A stretch of 64,000 bases of DNA, taken from Callipepla californica brunnescens. Its lineage: Eukaryota > Chordata > Aves > Galliformes > Odontophoridae. A program made the translations under genes and the position numbers. The DNA lies in assembly GCA_023055505.1 (NCBI GenBank), contig JALIRH010000003.1:33854842-33918841 (forward strand), written 5' to 3'. Numbering within the stretch: the stretch's first letter is position 1; each line of letters starts with the position of its first letter. This document shows positions 35,431-51,500 of the stretch, piece after piece. Under the pieces are notes generated by a model. That model ran no database searches and was not told the DNA's origin. It worked only from the letters and a program-made list of their open reading frames with translations.

Positions 35431-38400
35431 TGCAAATAATTGATATCAACCATCTATTTTTTTAACAACAAATATCACAGCTATGTCCTTTTATAGTCTT
35501 CCTGAGAATACTTTGTGCATCCTCCAAATTACTCTTGGCGTTTTCTCATGTATTACTTCTTCATTATTATAGTTGTTGGCAGCAGCTTTGATTTCATTCG
35601 AAATTTAATTATATATAAGCTGTTCCCCTGAAGGACTGTGATGATTCATCGTGTTTGGTTTTCTTAGGTGCTTCTCTGATCTAAAAGAGATTAATATATA
35701 TGTACAGGAGGAAGTACTTCTGTTCTTTGAGTTCAAGCATGCCTCTAAGCGTAGTCACTTTCTTTACACTGATCTCTATTCTTTAGCAGTGGTATTATCT
35801 TCTTCCATGGTGAAGTATCCTGCAGAGTGCCCAGATGGTTTTGTGAATTAACTGATATTACAGTAAATAGTAAATAATTGTCATTTTGCATAAGTTTGAT
35901 TATCCTGTCAGTTTGAAGCTAGCGTCAAAGTTATTGTTGTTAATTTGTGTAATTTTTCTCATTCACACCGTGGAAGTACGAGGTACAATGGAAACTCTTC
36001 TGTTCTGCTCAGTTTCCATATTCTTCTGCAGTTGCATAAAAAAAAAAAAAGGCGCCATTTCTGTCCCAAAGGCACTAGTTCAAATTTCAGTGTTAGTTGT
36101 TATACAACCAATAAGATTGTCAGGGAAGTTCAGGATAGGAAAAAAATAAAAATAAAAAATAAAAAAAGGTCCCTCTAACTTAATTAGGTAGAAATACTTC
36201 ATTTTTGTCTAGAAATAATTTGAAATGTTCTTTTTTTTCCTCCTCTGCCTTTTACATTGTTGAGCAGCTCTTTCTGACTGCTCTTCAATGTTTTTGTTTT
36301 TTCTGGGAGGATGTTCTATAATCATCTGACTAATGTTTGGGTTTTTTTTTAGATAAAGTTGTTGGTTAGTAGTTCCTTTTTATTTTGTTTGCATATCTGA
36401 ATATATTTTGTTCAAATTTAATTATATTTCTATATATTTATTCACACACTGTTTATATATATAAATACATATTGAGTAATTTTACAGTATTATTACTTTA
36501 AACTGATGTTGGTTTTATGGACAGCAGTGACAACAGAGATATGAGAAAAGAGAAATAACAGAACTATGAAATTGTAAAGATAAAAATGAAATGTCTGAGT
36601 TCTTGAGTAAAAGAAAATCATTACTAGTAGAGTAATAGACAGTTGATATTTTTCACTGCTGAAGAACATAACTGACAGACTGGATGATGTGCTGGCTATT
36701 AAAGATAATTTTGTAATTGTCAAGACCAGGGAAATGGCAGTGTCAATTGTGAAACAATCAGAAGAGCTGTCTTCCACAATAGTAATGTGGATGGAAATAT
36801 CTATTGACCCCAAGACTCATAAACCCTTGCACAGATGGGTGCAAACATCTGGAGTAGAACTATAGCATTGTTCAGAAAATTTTGAGGGAAAATAAGCATT
36901 AATTTTAGCTTTCATACATTTTCTTTCTTTACTTAGTTGCTATGTATGGAATCCTTTTGTCCTTTATTGAAGTCTATAGTTGTGCTGATTGCGGAGAGGA
37001 GACAAGATATATGTTTAGATAGTTAATTTGGCTGCATGAGAACGTTATTGCTTTTTTCAGTTCATACTGTCCACATAAGGGAATTAAATATGCAGATATG
37101 CAATAGCGGTCATTTCTTTGCCAGCTATCATGTTCCGTATTACAGTGCTGCTGTATCACCGAGAAACAAAAGTTAAACTCCTGATTTCCAGAGGGGGAGG
37201 GGGGGGGAATTAAAAATCCCATGGTAAATGTTAACAACTCCCAGTGGGTTCTTTGCTTGCTATTTAGAAACATATACAACTTTCTATAGAAACTTTTTTT
37301 TTTTTTTGAGGGTTAACATATATACTGGGATCTAATTTCTCCAAATCCTTGTCTCAGACTGATTTGTTTTAAGCGGCTCCCTGAAGTATGTACACTCTTC
37401 TGCATACCTGTTTTGTTGAAAGTACACAGACCTGGCACCGCTTTGTTTGCCAGGCATTCTCTTATCTCATGCAAGCATTCAAACAAAAGTGTTCTATTGC
37501 TCCCTAAGTAATCCATGGGTGATCTTAACATTGAGCAAAAGTCAGAACAGGAACTTATGTAATATTTCTTAATGCAGGAGTAGACAGTCTCTGGAAAGAA
37601 GAGTGATGAGGGTGTAGAGCAGGCAGAAGACAGCCAGTAAGTCAAAATAAATAGCTGAAGGTCTGCATGTTCATATATGGGGACGAAGGGGGGGGCTGGA
37701 GGGAGAGGGGGAAGTGTAAGTTTTAGAGTCCTGAAATTTAGAGATAATAAAAACGGAGCTTCAACATATATTCTGTTTTTAATAAAGCTGTTTGTATATG
37801 TGCTTTCACATGTGTTTTCTTAAAGTGGAGCTCTCAAACTAATCTAGACCCAGTTTTTATTTGCGTATGTCTTTACAAGGCAAGGTTGGTTTATTTTAAA
37901 GCATGTAGATACTTCTATTGAGTAACAAAGATTGTCAAGTACTTTTGAGAGAGCTTATTCATTCTATACTGCCACAATTATTTGCCCTTAAAAGGGGGTG
38001 GGATAGAATTAAAATATTCCAAATAATTAGTAGCAGATTTTTGTATGGACCCCTCCCCAAAATAACAGCATTGCTCCCTAAATTTTTTACAACTACATTG
38101 TCATTATCTTTAAAATTTATTTAAGTTTTGGCTAGGGAAGTGTGTTTTGTTTTGTATTATTTCTGAAAAATTAAGTTTTTCCTGTTTTTTTTTTTTTTTT
38201 AATTTCAGTCCTTAAACTTACACAGATACAGAGTACCTTGCTTAGTTTAATCAAGATCAATTCTTCTTTGTTTATAATATTCTTATGCTAAAACTATGCA
38301 TCAGGCCTGGAAGGGGGTAATATGATGAGTCCCAGACTCAGAGTGGTACATCTAAAATCTTTAAAGTAATTGGAACAAATGAACTTGAATTATATTGTCT

Positions 38401-39514
38401 GTAGTCTTTAGGTGTATGCACAATCTCTGTGACATAAATTGAAAGGACAGAAACTACCCTTGTGCTAGCTTGCTCTCACAGATCAAAGTTACAATATCTA
38501 GATTGATCCTAATAGTCTAGAAATGTACATATTGTATCTTTGCATACACATAGATATAAAAACACCTTATCACAAAAGAAAGTAAAATTTATAAAGGCCA
38601 GGATGGGGGATAGCATTGGTGTAGTGTGATTAAAGAATTGCCATTTATTTCAATGAAATTGGAGTGAGGAAAACTAAATTTGTCTTATAAATAAATTGTC
38701 CTAAAATTTGTTACATAAAATATATGAGACTAAAACATTCTAGTTTTAGAATAATTCTTGCTTTGTGTTAGATAAGAATAATTATTCATTTGTTTGCACG
38801 AGCACTATCTGCGCTTCATGAAATGATCCTGGTAACAGTGGGAAGGCAGAGTTGCATTCCTAAAAGTGTCCCTCAGTCTTTTTTGAATTTTTTGTTGTTG
38901 ATCAAGAGTAATTGGATGGAAATCACTCTCTCTGTGTTCATTGAACCAACTTTCTGACACTGAGAAAATACAATGTACGTGTGGCGCCAGAATTGGTTGG
39001 GAACAGGAAAGGCATATTTTGTATCTGTACTAAACCTGTCGACTTAGTGCATAGAAGACTTGACCCTTGTCAGGTGTCTTGAAATCAACTGGCTGACTTA
39101 TGGATTAATCAGTTTAAGACTGAAGCCAACCAGTGACAGGAATGAGCTTTGTTGTGTGAGTGTGTGTGTGGCTGTGGTGCAGATTTACAAATTTTTATAA
39201 TGCTTTCAGTCGGACCGTGAAAGTCTGATGTAAAGCTTATCTCTGATCTCTGGCTATGGCCATACTCGTGGGATCGTGTGTATGTGTTTGGGGGCAGGGA
39301 GATGAATTCTTTAACACTTGACACCTGGCTCTACCAGGTTTCTACCCCGTAGTGTTAGGAACTGTACTATTAAAGGCATTAATATAGTTAAAACCCTTAA
39401 GCTGTATGACCAGTAGGTCATAAAAACTATTGGTGGATATTGTGCTTAGTCTTTCTTTCACAGCTGGATTATCATCTTGACAACTAATTCTATTTTCTTT
39501 TGTCTTTTTTATAG

Positions 39515-39576
39515 CTGTTGTGAACTTAGACAACTCTGTGGTTGACCTAGAGACCCTTCAAGCCCTGTATGAGAAT
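39515..39576 (+). CDS. FMN2: Formin-2 FH2 exon (62 nt)
   Basis: Between acceptor tttttatag and donor gtgagt. Two bases complete the Ala codon split from the previous exon, then 20 codons follow (VNLDNSVVDLETLQALYEN with the Ala). This is the FH2 helical segment after the knob Ile and matches mammalian FMN2 almost residue for residue. The exon ends in phase 0. Confidence 0.95.
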
Positions 39577-40820
39577 GTGAGTAACTAGAGGAAGTCCATA
39601 CAATGTAGGAATACTGTAGGTCCATATGAAAGTATTTAGGATTTCCATCAAAATGGACAAGTCATAAGAAAGTGTGCAGTTTTGAACTGACTGTTTTTGT
39701 CCAAAGGAAATATAGTAATGGTAAGCAGTTCAGCTGTATTATTTGTCCTTGTGCATTATTTATTTATTTATTTATTTTTACTAAGCACACATTTTTTCGT
39801 AGCTAGTGTAATTTCTGTAGGAGAAATCAACTGTGTTCCTTTTTTGTTTGTTTTTGGTTGTGGCAGTTTTTTGTCAGTAGACATCAGACCTTGCACTTCG
39901 GACCTTTGATTTACCCTGATAACCTCACTAATATAGGAGTGCTTTTCAATAACGAACAATTGTTTTTAATAAGAGCAATCATTTCAATTGTGGTACAGTA
40001 GTTTTACTTATTCTGGAGGAAACCTCTAAATAATTAGGATTTTAATTCTGAAAAGAAAAGGCTTACTCTAGGGTAATGTAAGAAAAAATAGTATAAACTG
40101 ACAGAGGCTTCATACATGTCTGGTGCTTATCATCAGAGCAAATTTGACTAGTAGGTATGCAAAATCAGGGATTCAGAATGTAGTCAGGCATGTTTAAAAC
40201 TTTCTAAAGCCAGTCACGTGCGAAACTGAAAGAAGTGGATTTTAGAAATGGATTTCTGCATTCAGCTGAAGCAAGTGAATATCATTCCCTTCTTGGAGCA
40301 TATTGCCTGAATACATGGTGAAGGAAATTCCAAAAAGAAGAGGTTTTCTGTTTATTCTCTGAAGGACAATGCTGTGAGAAACAGAAGTGCATTGAAAGCC
40401 AATATATTTTGCTAGACTTTTCATTTCCCTCACATTATAATTTTAATAATGCACTCATTAATTCGACACCTTTACCTTTTCTTTTGTATTTTCTGGACTA
40501 ACTTTATATGCCCTACTTTGGAATGATTTATTGATTTCTGAAATTTCTCATTCAGTAAGCTCTAGTCCTCTTTGCAGAGAGGATATTGGGTAGCACAGTT
40601 TGATTATCTAACAAGAACAGGGAAGCACTGCTATTTGATCTCTCCAGAGCATATGGGAATGCTTGTTTTACAGTCTGCATAGCTGTGCTATTTTTCTCAG
40701 TTTTTCTGTGCATATAAAATCAGAAAGTAACAGATTAAATAAGTAACAGTGAGTCTGCCTAAATTTGCTATTGGTTTTCCTAGAGAAACATTAGCAGCTT
40801 GAATATGCACGTGTATACAT

Positions 40821-41362
40821 AGGTTACTCCAAAAGTAACGCCTCCAATGTAGTTTCCATGGAAATAAAACCAATTCAAAGAGCAGAAGAGCACTGTTTGA
40901 TGGAGCAAATTCTCAGCTACAAAACAATGTGTTTCAATATAGTCACCATCGTTAGTGAATTTTCATGGATCAAGATGGCCTTCACTTCAGGGGCGTCAGC
41001 TGGGCATGACTGTCTGGAATGTGGCTTCATTCTTGTCATTGTTTCTACTGCAGAGATGCACTATCCACAGCCTTGCTGTGCTCACACCCACTGTTTGATC
41101 TCCAGAAATGATCAAGAAGCGTCAGTGAATGTCAAGTGGGGGCAATGTTTTCCACAGAAATGAATTCTGTTACCTTTGCTTCATACTCACTTTCATGTCA
41201 GATGCTTTTGTGCCAGACTGTCCCTCTGCTGCCATTTGTTGCATGACAACAAAATGCAATGAAATATTGGTACAAAGATTCAACCTCTACTGCCATATTG
41301 CCAACATCCACCTCTGACTTGTGGGCCAACATAATGGAATAGGAGGCATTATTTTCAGAGGA
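40821..41362 (-). mobile_element. internally deleted mariner (Galluhop-type), copy 2
   Basis: Same family as 34913-35430, in reverse orientation. The left end reads ttactccaaaagtaacgcctcc and the right end ggaggcattattttcaga, forming the terminal inverted repeats. It is about 540 bp, with the transposase middle missing and the remaining frame broken. A CR1 fragment starts within a few bases of its right end. Confidence 0.75.
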
Positions 41363-41365
41363 TAG

Positions 41366-41912
41366 ACAAGGGAATTGAGAGCACCCTCAGCAAGTTTGCA
41401 GATGACACCAAACTGAGCAGTGCAGCTGATACATTGGAGGGAAGGGAAGCCATCCAGAGAGGCCTGAAGAAGTGTGCCCGTGTGAATCTAATGGGGCTCA
41501 ACAAGGCCAAGCACAAGGTGCTGCACTTGGGCCGGAGCAATCTCTGGTATTTATACGTATTTGGGGAAGAAATCCTGGAATGTAGCTCTGCAGAGAAAGA
41601 CTTGGGGATCCTGGTCGTCAGGAAGGTGGACATGAGCCAGCAGTGTGAGCTTGCAGCCCAGAGGGCCAGCTATATCCTGGGCTGCTTTAAAAGAGGGGTG
41701 GCCGGCAGGGAGAGGGAGGTGACTGTCCTTCTCTACTCAGCTCTTATGAGGCTCCATCTGGAGTACTGCGTCCAGGCCTGGGGCCCCCCAGTGCAGGAGA
41801 GATGCAGAGCTCTTAGAACGGGTCCAGGGGAGAGCCACTAAAATGATCAGAGGGCTGGAGCACCCCTCCTATGAGGAAAGGTTGAGGGAACAGGGCTTCA
41901 GCTTGGAGAAGA
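41366..41912 (+). mobile_element. CR1 LINE fragment, C-terminal reverse transcriptase
   Basis: It encodes the end of the CR1 reverse transcriptase. The catalytic-type FADD box (41395-41406) is followed by KLSSAAD, then LNKAKHKVLHLG and the downstream CR1 signature ([21 protein letters not shown]). The frame stays open to a frameshift near 41815 and a stop at 41841. CR1 similarity ends abruptly near 41912, so the 3' UTR and octamer tail are absent. It is truncated at both ends, so it is not a simple 5'-truncated insertion. Confidence 0.85.
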
Positions 41913-43767
41913 TTGCTAAGAGAGTAGTTTTTACTGATTAGAAATGAGATAGGAGCTTTTTTTTTTTTTTCCTTTAGCTTTCCATTGGGTGAGGATGTTT
42001 ATTTGAAGTTAAGAACTCTTTTGTTTACACCTGCTCAGTAACAAAAAACAAAAAAAAAAGAGCAAGCCTTTCACCTGATTGGTACCTGTAGTACTCATAA
42101 TGGGAAATTTTTGCATTTAATTGTGAACTCTGTTAGAAAAATTGAAAAATTCATTTTAAAATTCAACTTTCTCTCTATTGCATAATAATGTGCGTATTCA
42201 TGTATTCCCAACATTCTCATTTTTTTTCTTGGTAATATACATATTTATGTTGTAAGCCAATTATGGGTCTGTCAATTTAATTAGTAGGAAAATGCCAGAG
42301 TGAGTAAATAGAGCAGCTGCATTCATATCCAGTCAAATAATATTTCTAACAGGCATTAAAACTTCTTACAGTGTGGATAACACCAAACCAATCTCAGTTC
42401 GTACTGCAGTAGTATTGCAGGCATTGAAGGGGTGGTGAGGTAGGGAGGGGACGAGAGGACAGGAAGAGAAAGTGGAAGCGGAGGGAAAAAAAAAAGTTAA
42501 TACCATGTATCTCAATTTTAGATATGCCTTTGGCAGTGCTTCACAGGATGTTCTAGAAAAGTCTGTGGAAGATAAGCCCAAGTGGCTCTTCCAAGGGGTC
42601 TGTGAAAAACTGCTTCAAAGAGTACTCTCTGACAGCAGATCACAGGAATTACACATAAAATGAAAGAATACATTGATGGTAGCTACTTATCATTCTGGTA
42701 AGAATTTGGAACTTTGCCATATTTTTATTGTGGCATATGCATATAAAAAATTGTTTTCATATTCAGTGTCATTATGCATGACAGAAATAGTTGTGTTTTA
42801 AATAATTTATTTTGATGAATGGAATGTGGACAAGTGAGAGAACAAAACAAAACAGTGATTTTAAACCTAGGTCATAATTTACTAAGCAAAACCTGAATGA
42901 AGTGACATTTTTTGGAGTAGAACAAATATGTTTGTTTGAGGCCTTGCCTCCTGTCTCCTTTGGAACAAAACAAATGCTTAAACTTCAGCGTGGAAGATTT
43001 ATATAAACTATCAGGGAAAGTATTCCAGTGATGGGGATAGCAAAAAATGCCAAAACAGGCTGTTGGAGAGGTGGTGGATTCTGCCCCCTTCAGTTTAGAA
43101 GGCAGGTGGGAGTTATAAGTGTCAGAGATAACAGAAGTTCTGATTTTGCTTGAACAAGAGGGTAATACTTTGAGAAATATGTCGTCTTATAGTTGATGTC
43201 AGGAATTAAAAATGTCCTGTTGTTACTTTTTCTATCTAGAAAACTTAGCTTGTGACTAATTCCGTGTTTTAGTAAGTAGCTGTAGTATGGTGCAGCAGTT
43301 TTTGTTATTCCCTTTTTTTACAATTTGTTTTAAATCCAAAAATACATGCATGCATATGTGTATATGTATATTATCTTTTAATAGAACATAAGAATTATAC
43401 AAAAATTATATGTTTATGCTGTTTTCCTTGGAAACCAGTTTAGATTAAGTAATTTAGCAATAAGTATTTAAGTTAATAGATATTAAAGTACTTTAGTTTA
43501 CTTAAATGAATTCATAATACAGAAGTATTGCCTCTGGAAAACGAAGGTTTCTTAGTTCCTTGAGTTTTCTTAATCTAGGAAAGTGTGATTGATACACTGG
43601 ATTTATTAGTCTGGAAGATAATGTAACAAGTGATTAAGGGAGGGGAGAAAATTATCCGCAGCAAGTTCATTCATTCATATTTTCAAGTTGCTTTCTCTGT
43701 GGGTTAAAATAATAAAATAAAGTTGTTGATTTTTTTTTCCTAGCCCTCCCTTTGTTTTGTTTGATCA

Positions 43768-43911
43768 AATGTCTCCATCCTTGGAGATGGCTGAAATCCG
43801 ATTGGATGCAGTATTGAGAACCTCCTTTTGCTGCCTTTGCTTTGTGCCAGAATGTTCAACTAGATTATCTCCAGAGGTTGCTTCACACCTTAACTACATC
43901 ATGATTCTGTG
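43768..43911 (+). mobile_element. CR1 LINE 3' tail fragment
   Basis: Short degraded CR1 3' UTR (tctccatccttggagatgg, then ttgcttcacaccttaac, ending atgattctgtg). It is non-coding and 5'-truncated, with only one octamer-like terminus. Confidence 0.65.
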
Positions 43912-45360
43912 AAACAGATACTGCAGATGCATTATAATATCATAGTGTTAAGAACAAATCTTAGTGCTGAAGGAAAAAAAGTTGTTAGAAATGTTACTAC
44001 TCCAATACTGTTAGAGCATTTCATAGATGCAAGCAGACTACTTAGAAGATGAACCTTGAAGAATCACAGGAACCCTGGGTAAATACTAGGATATATAATA
44101 TTTGAGATGGATAGCCTTGCAGTCATTTCTAGACTTCAATTGATTAGAGAAACTCTCAGTTTTTTTCTGACTCTCTGACTCTCTTCATCTTATGATTTCA
44201 TGATAATGTTTTCCCTTTTCATGTGAGATGTTTAACAACCTCAGGAAGAACTGTCCAAACCTGACTTTCTAGTTTCAAATTGTAGATGGAGCTATGGCAG
44301 TACAATCTGAGGTAGTTCCCTAACTCTTCCATTGGTTGTGTAAAATCTTGAAAGACAGAAAGTAGATACAGTCTTAGAACTTTGGCATTATGTAGTTAGA
44401 ATGTGATTCTCTGCAGCTGCTGTTGAATTTTGTGGTGAAGTTTAAAAATGTATGTAGAGTTTTCCTAGAGAAATAAATGTATATGTGTTTGCTATATTTT
44501 CTTTCACTCCTGCACAGATACTTAATTTTGAATCTATTTTGAAAACAAAAATGTTAAAAGAAGAGTTAGAAGGAGATGTTTCCATTCCACTTTTATTCTT
44601 TTCCATGCTGTTTGATTTTACAGTATGGAACGGGAAAAGAAGTTAAGCTCTTTTGATTAAAATACTGAAGAACAGTACAAAATACCACAAAGTCCTCCAA
44701 GGAACTGTACAGTTTACATATAGTTGCTCACACTCGTTAATATAAACTCATGAAGACAAAAAAGAATGAAGATAATTTTATTCCATATATACATACAGTA
44801 GTTCTCATGTATCATAGTTCAACTAATTATTGTTGTTCTATGGTTTTTCCAAATACGAATTAAAGTTTTAGTTGCAATATACAATACAAATATATTTTCA
44901 TTTTAGTTGATTTTGTTTGTTGTCTAGTTTTTGTTGTTGCTGTTTTTAAGTAGTTATTATTTATATAAATTTAAGGACCAGACTTAATTCAATTGCAATT
45001 CAAATGCTTTGGAAAGAAAATACAATGCGAACAAAATTCTTGATCCAGTGACTTCATAAACAGACAAAGAATAGGAAGTGGAGGTGAAGACTATTTTCTC
45101 AGTGTCTAATAGAATTATTGTTTTATTTTTTGCATATTATCTGTAGTCAGTGATATTATAAGGAAGTTCTTCTCATTTCCATTTTATCTAATTTTGTTTA
45201 ATGTCTCTCTGTGGACTTAAAATTCCACTGTAAGCATATGCTGGAAAGAAAAGAAAAATGTGTAATTAAGATTAGTGACAACGGCATATCTATTTGTGTT
45301 TTTTGACTGGGTTTTTAAGTAACACTTAAGTAACACTTTTAATTGTTCTATTTATTCCAG

Positions 45361-45452
45361 AGAGCACAATCAGATGAATTAGAAAAAATAGAAAAGCACA
45401 GCAAGGCATCTAAGGAAAAAGAACATGCCAAGTCTTTGGATAAACCAGAACA
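45361..45452 (+). CDS. FMN2: Formin-2 FH2 exon (charged helix)
   Basis: 92-nt exon between acceptor tttattccag and donor gtaaga: 30 codons plus CA of a split Gln ([15 protein letters not shown] ... AKSLDKPE). This is the Lys/Glu-rich FH2 segment before the core FLYELS helix. Compared with mammalian FMN2 as I recall it, the middle ([13 protein letters not shown]) carries a few substitutions and the ends are conserved. Confidence 0.95.
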
Positions 45453-48158
<2,706 letters not shown>

Positions 48159-48218
48159 GACAACAGCAGAAGTCTTTTATCTTATATTGTCTCATACTAT
48201 TTGCGTAATTTTGATGAG
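48159..48218 (+). CDS. FMN2: Formin-2 FH2 exon (60 nt)
   Basis: 20-codon exon between acceptor ttttacacag and donor gtgagt. It encodes DNSRSLLSYIVSYYLRNFDE, the FH2 helix after the signature, phase 0 on both sides. Skipping it would be frame-preserving but would remove a core helix. Confidence 0.95.
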
Positions 48219-48384
48219 GTGAGTGAGGATGATTTTTTTTTTTAATTCAAGATCAAAAATCAGCTTACTGAATTTGCCTTTCTGCTGACTGAGATAAGAA
48301 AATGCACACATGTTCTTTGTGTTATATTTTATTAAATAAAAGTGTAGTGAGCACTATGTAACTGCATATTTGTGTTGTTGTCAG
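48219..48384 (+). other. FMN2: FMN2 short intron (166 bp)
   Basis: Phase-0 intron, donor gtgagt and acceptor ttgttgtcag. Nothing notable except a T run. Confidence 0.95.
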
Positions 48385-48505
48385 GATGCTGGAAAAGAGC
48401 AATGCATCTTTCCTCTTCCAGAACCACAAGATCTCTTTCAGGCTTCACAGCTGAAATTTGAAGACTTTCAAAAGGATCTCCGCAAAATGAAGAAAGATTT
48501 GCGAG
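48385..48505 (+). CDS. FMN2: Formin-2 FH2 exon (C-terminal helices)
   Basis: 121-nt exon between acceptor ttgttgtcag and donor gtactg: 40 codons plus one base ([19 protein letters not shown] ... [13 protein letters not shown]). The donor deviates from consensus (G/gtactg), making it the weakest donor of the gene here. The next exon still restores the frame (Val-Cys-Glu) and matches formin-2, so the site is supported. Part of the FH2 coiled-coil and post region. Confidence 0.95.
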
Positions 48506-51500
48506 GTACTGAAATTAGATTAAGTGATAATTATATGTTTCAAATGTATATCTGTTACTACTTTTTTGTATCATTTAGAGAGATTATATGACAGTATAAA
48601 AGTAGTTGTCTATACTTTGATTCCTCAGGTAAGCATTTATTTCCTTGATTTTTTTTTTTTTTTTTTTTTTGCTTTGTGACCATTATTTTATCAATTTAAT
48701 TATAATAATTCATTATTTTATGTATATAACCTTGAAGAGGGTGCTAAAATAAAATGATCATCATCAAACCAATTAGGTAAAATCTTCAAAACTAGAACAA
48801 AACATCACTGTTTTGTTGTGTGTATGTGTGTGAACTGAGTCTTTCACCACAAGAAAAATTTCAAAGCGTGGGACCATAACCATGACAAAAATATTTGAGA
48901 ATTAGGTCCAAGTACTGTCTAGCTGATAAGAAAAAGTTGTTAAAGACATTGAAATAACTGAACTTTGCTAAAATACAATATGCAAAGAAATTGTTTCAGG
49001 TTTTTTTTCTCATGTTTGTAGAATGGCATTTCTTAAAACTCAGCTTCTTAAAATATATTTACTATAGTTCTTTAAAGATCACATAGAGCACTTTTCTTAA
49101 TAGCATTGGGGACTGAGCACAAAGTTTAAGTTAAATAAGATAATGAGTTTGTGAAAATGTTAGCCAGCAGCATCCATGATCTTCAGTATTTTTGCTGAAG
49201 ATCTACATCAGACTAGGCAAGTATATACCATTATGCTAAATGGAGAGAAGAGTTCAATGGAGGGAATGGAGATCTTTACTGAATGTATCAAATGGTCTAG
49301 AGTCTAGAGAGCATGGAATGACTTTGTGAATCACTGATGCCTGAACAATCTAGAATGAAAGGTTCTGTATTAAAATAAAAGCTTGGCACTGTTACAAAGT
49401 AAAATCTTACCACTTCTTTCAATTAACAAACATCTTATCTGGATGCTTTCTTTAAAATTTATTTCAAATATTTAGAAGTGAAATTTAAAGTTGTTTCAAG
49501 ATCACTTGATACTGAAGAGCAAACTGAAGCAGTATCCAGCTGGTCTCCTGAATAATCCCACAATTCAGCCCTAAGAAAAACTGTTTCTGTAGTTCTTGCA
49601 ACTTTCAGATTATGTGAGGGGCAAACTCCAGGCTTACAAACAGAGGGGAAAGATGCTTAGCTTTGACTGATAGAAGGTACTTGAATTCAGGCACAAGAAC
49701 TTCTAGGGATGCAGACATTATCCTTCATAAGTTCACCAAAAGTATGGACAAGGGCTTAAATATTTTTAGATCAAGGTTGAAATTTGCACACAGACATAAA
49801 TCACTTGTGGAATAAATCTACACTGTGTAGTGATCAAAGACAGCTTTCTGTAAAAATGGAAATTACACGCTTTACTCTGCCACAAGACTTCAGGCAAATT
49901 CTTTCTATGCTCCCAGACCCAGCCCTTAGGCTTGAATCTCCATTGTCGCTCTGTTCTCTAGTTAATGAAATGGAGGAATATATGCAGACACCATGACTCT
50001 CCACTCCCTTTGGGAAATACATTTTTAGGAAATAGCTTTGGCCCCTTCTGCATCCTCTTCTGGATATGAGGCAACAATTTTATGGCTTTCTTATCAACTC
50101 TGAATGATGCAAAATGCTTTTTAATGTCTCTTCTTCAAAGAAGTGTGTCACCCTGAATTTAAAATGAATTACTTTAAAGAAAGCTCTGATTCCAAGAGGA
50201 TTCACTACCTCTTCTGCATATTCCAATTGCTTGATTGTAACACACTGTGTGTGACAGCATAGCCAAATTTAATGCTGGTCTTTTTAAAATAATGCAGATT
50301 TTAGCTGAATGGCTAAAATGACTTCAAAGTGGTTTTCCTTTTCATTTCCTTCAAGCACACTGTCAGACTTAATAATGTATATCTGGAATCTTACCACTTG
50401 AAAAACTACTGAGTGTCTCATTAAATGACTGAGCAGTAAGTGAGCTAAGATTCTAAGCAAATTATGACAGAATGCTAAATATGATCCTCACTTTTTGAAG
50501 TCATTGCAACTAAATGAGTATTGACTATTCTTGAGAAAGACTGATTATCACCAAATTTAATGAGGGAAATAGATGCCTATAACTGTGTTCCATTTCTGCA
50601 GTTAGATGTGGGCTGTAGCTGTGACCCCATTTTTATCTGTGGTTACGTAGAATATTTTATGAGATGATTTCACATTTTCTTATTCCTTTTGTTTGTTTAC
50701 ATGTTTGCTTTTTGTTTAATTTAGTCACTGAAAATATACAGATAGCATTACTGGTACTATCACTGGTTTACATTAGTTTCAAATACCCTGCGTGGTATAT
50801 GCATGGTGAGATCACGCTTAGAAAAATGGAAGAAAGCAGTCCCAAAAGGATTCTTTCTTATAATAACAAATAAATACAACAACAAAAATAAGTAAAGCTG
50901 GATGAAGTTTATTACGAAAAATTTCAATTTTAAGTCCAAAAAACTTTCAGAAGGTGCAATGTGTACTTATTCCAGGATAAATAACGCAGAAATTTACATT
51001 TCAGCTAAGCTGTAGGGAAAAAAAGTCATGTAAACTTGTGTAGCAGAAGCTATTATAACCATGTGATGTGCAAATTATTCAGACATTGTTGCTGTTTTTA
51101 GATACTATACACCCCAGGGTTAAAGTTAATATGGTAGGTTATTGATAAGAAATAGCAGACCAAAGAACAGGTAAAGCCTTTTGTTCACAAACTGAGTTTG
51201 GCTCCATCTGTTGCCCCAGATTTCACACCTCTCCAGGATTCTTACTTTAGTCTTTTAAACTTCAGTGGCATATAGTTTGTTAAGCAACTTGATCTGCTTT
51301 TGATCTCTTCTGGCTGTCAACAATGTTCCTTGATGCAGTCATGCCTAGGAATGACTCTGTTCTTATGTCATTCCAGGGACAAAACTTTAGCATTTGTCAC
51401 ATGACTTAACTCCCCATATAAAGGAAAACTGCACATGCAGGATCACAAGAATGTTACGTGACTCTTGCTGATTAGGACCTGTGTTGTGCATTCAGTATTA

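Larger units (their letters stand above)
39577..45360 (+). other. FMN2: FMN2 intron (5.8 kb)
   Basis: Phase-0 intron, donor gtgagt and acceptor tttattccag. It holds a mariner copy (40821-41362), an adjoining CR1 fragment (41366-41912) and a CR1 tail (43768-43911). The remainder shows no recognisable feature. Confidence 0.9.
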
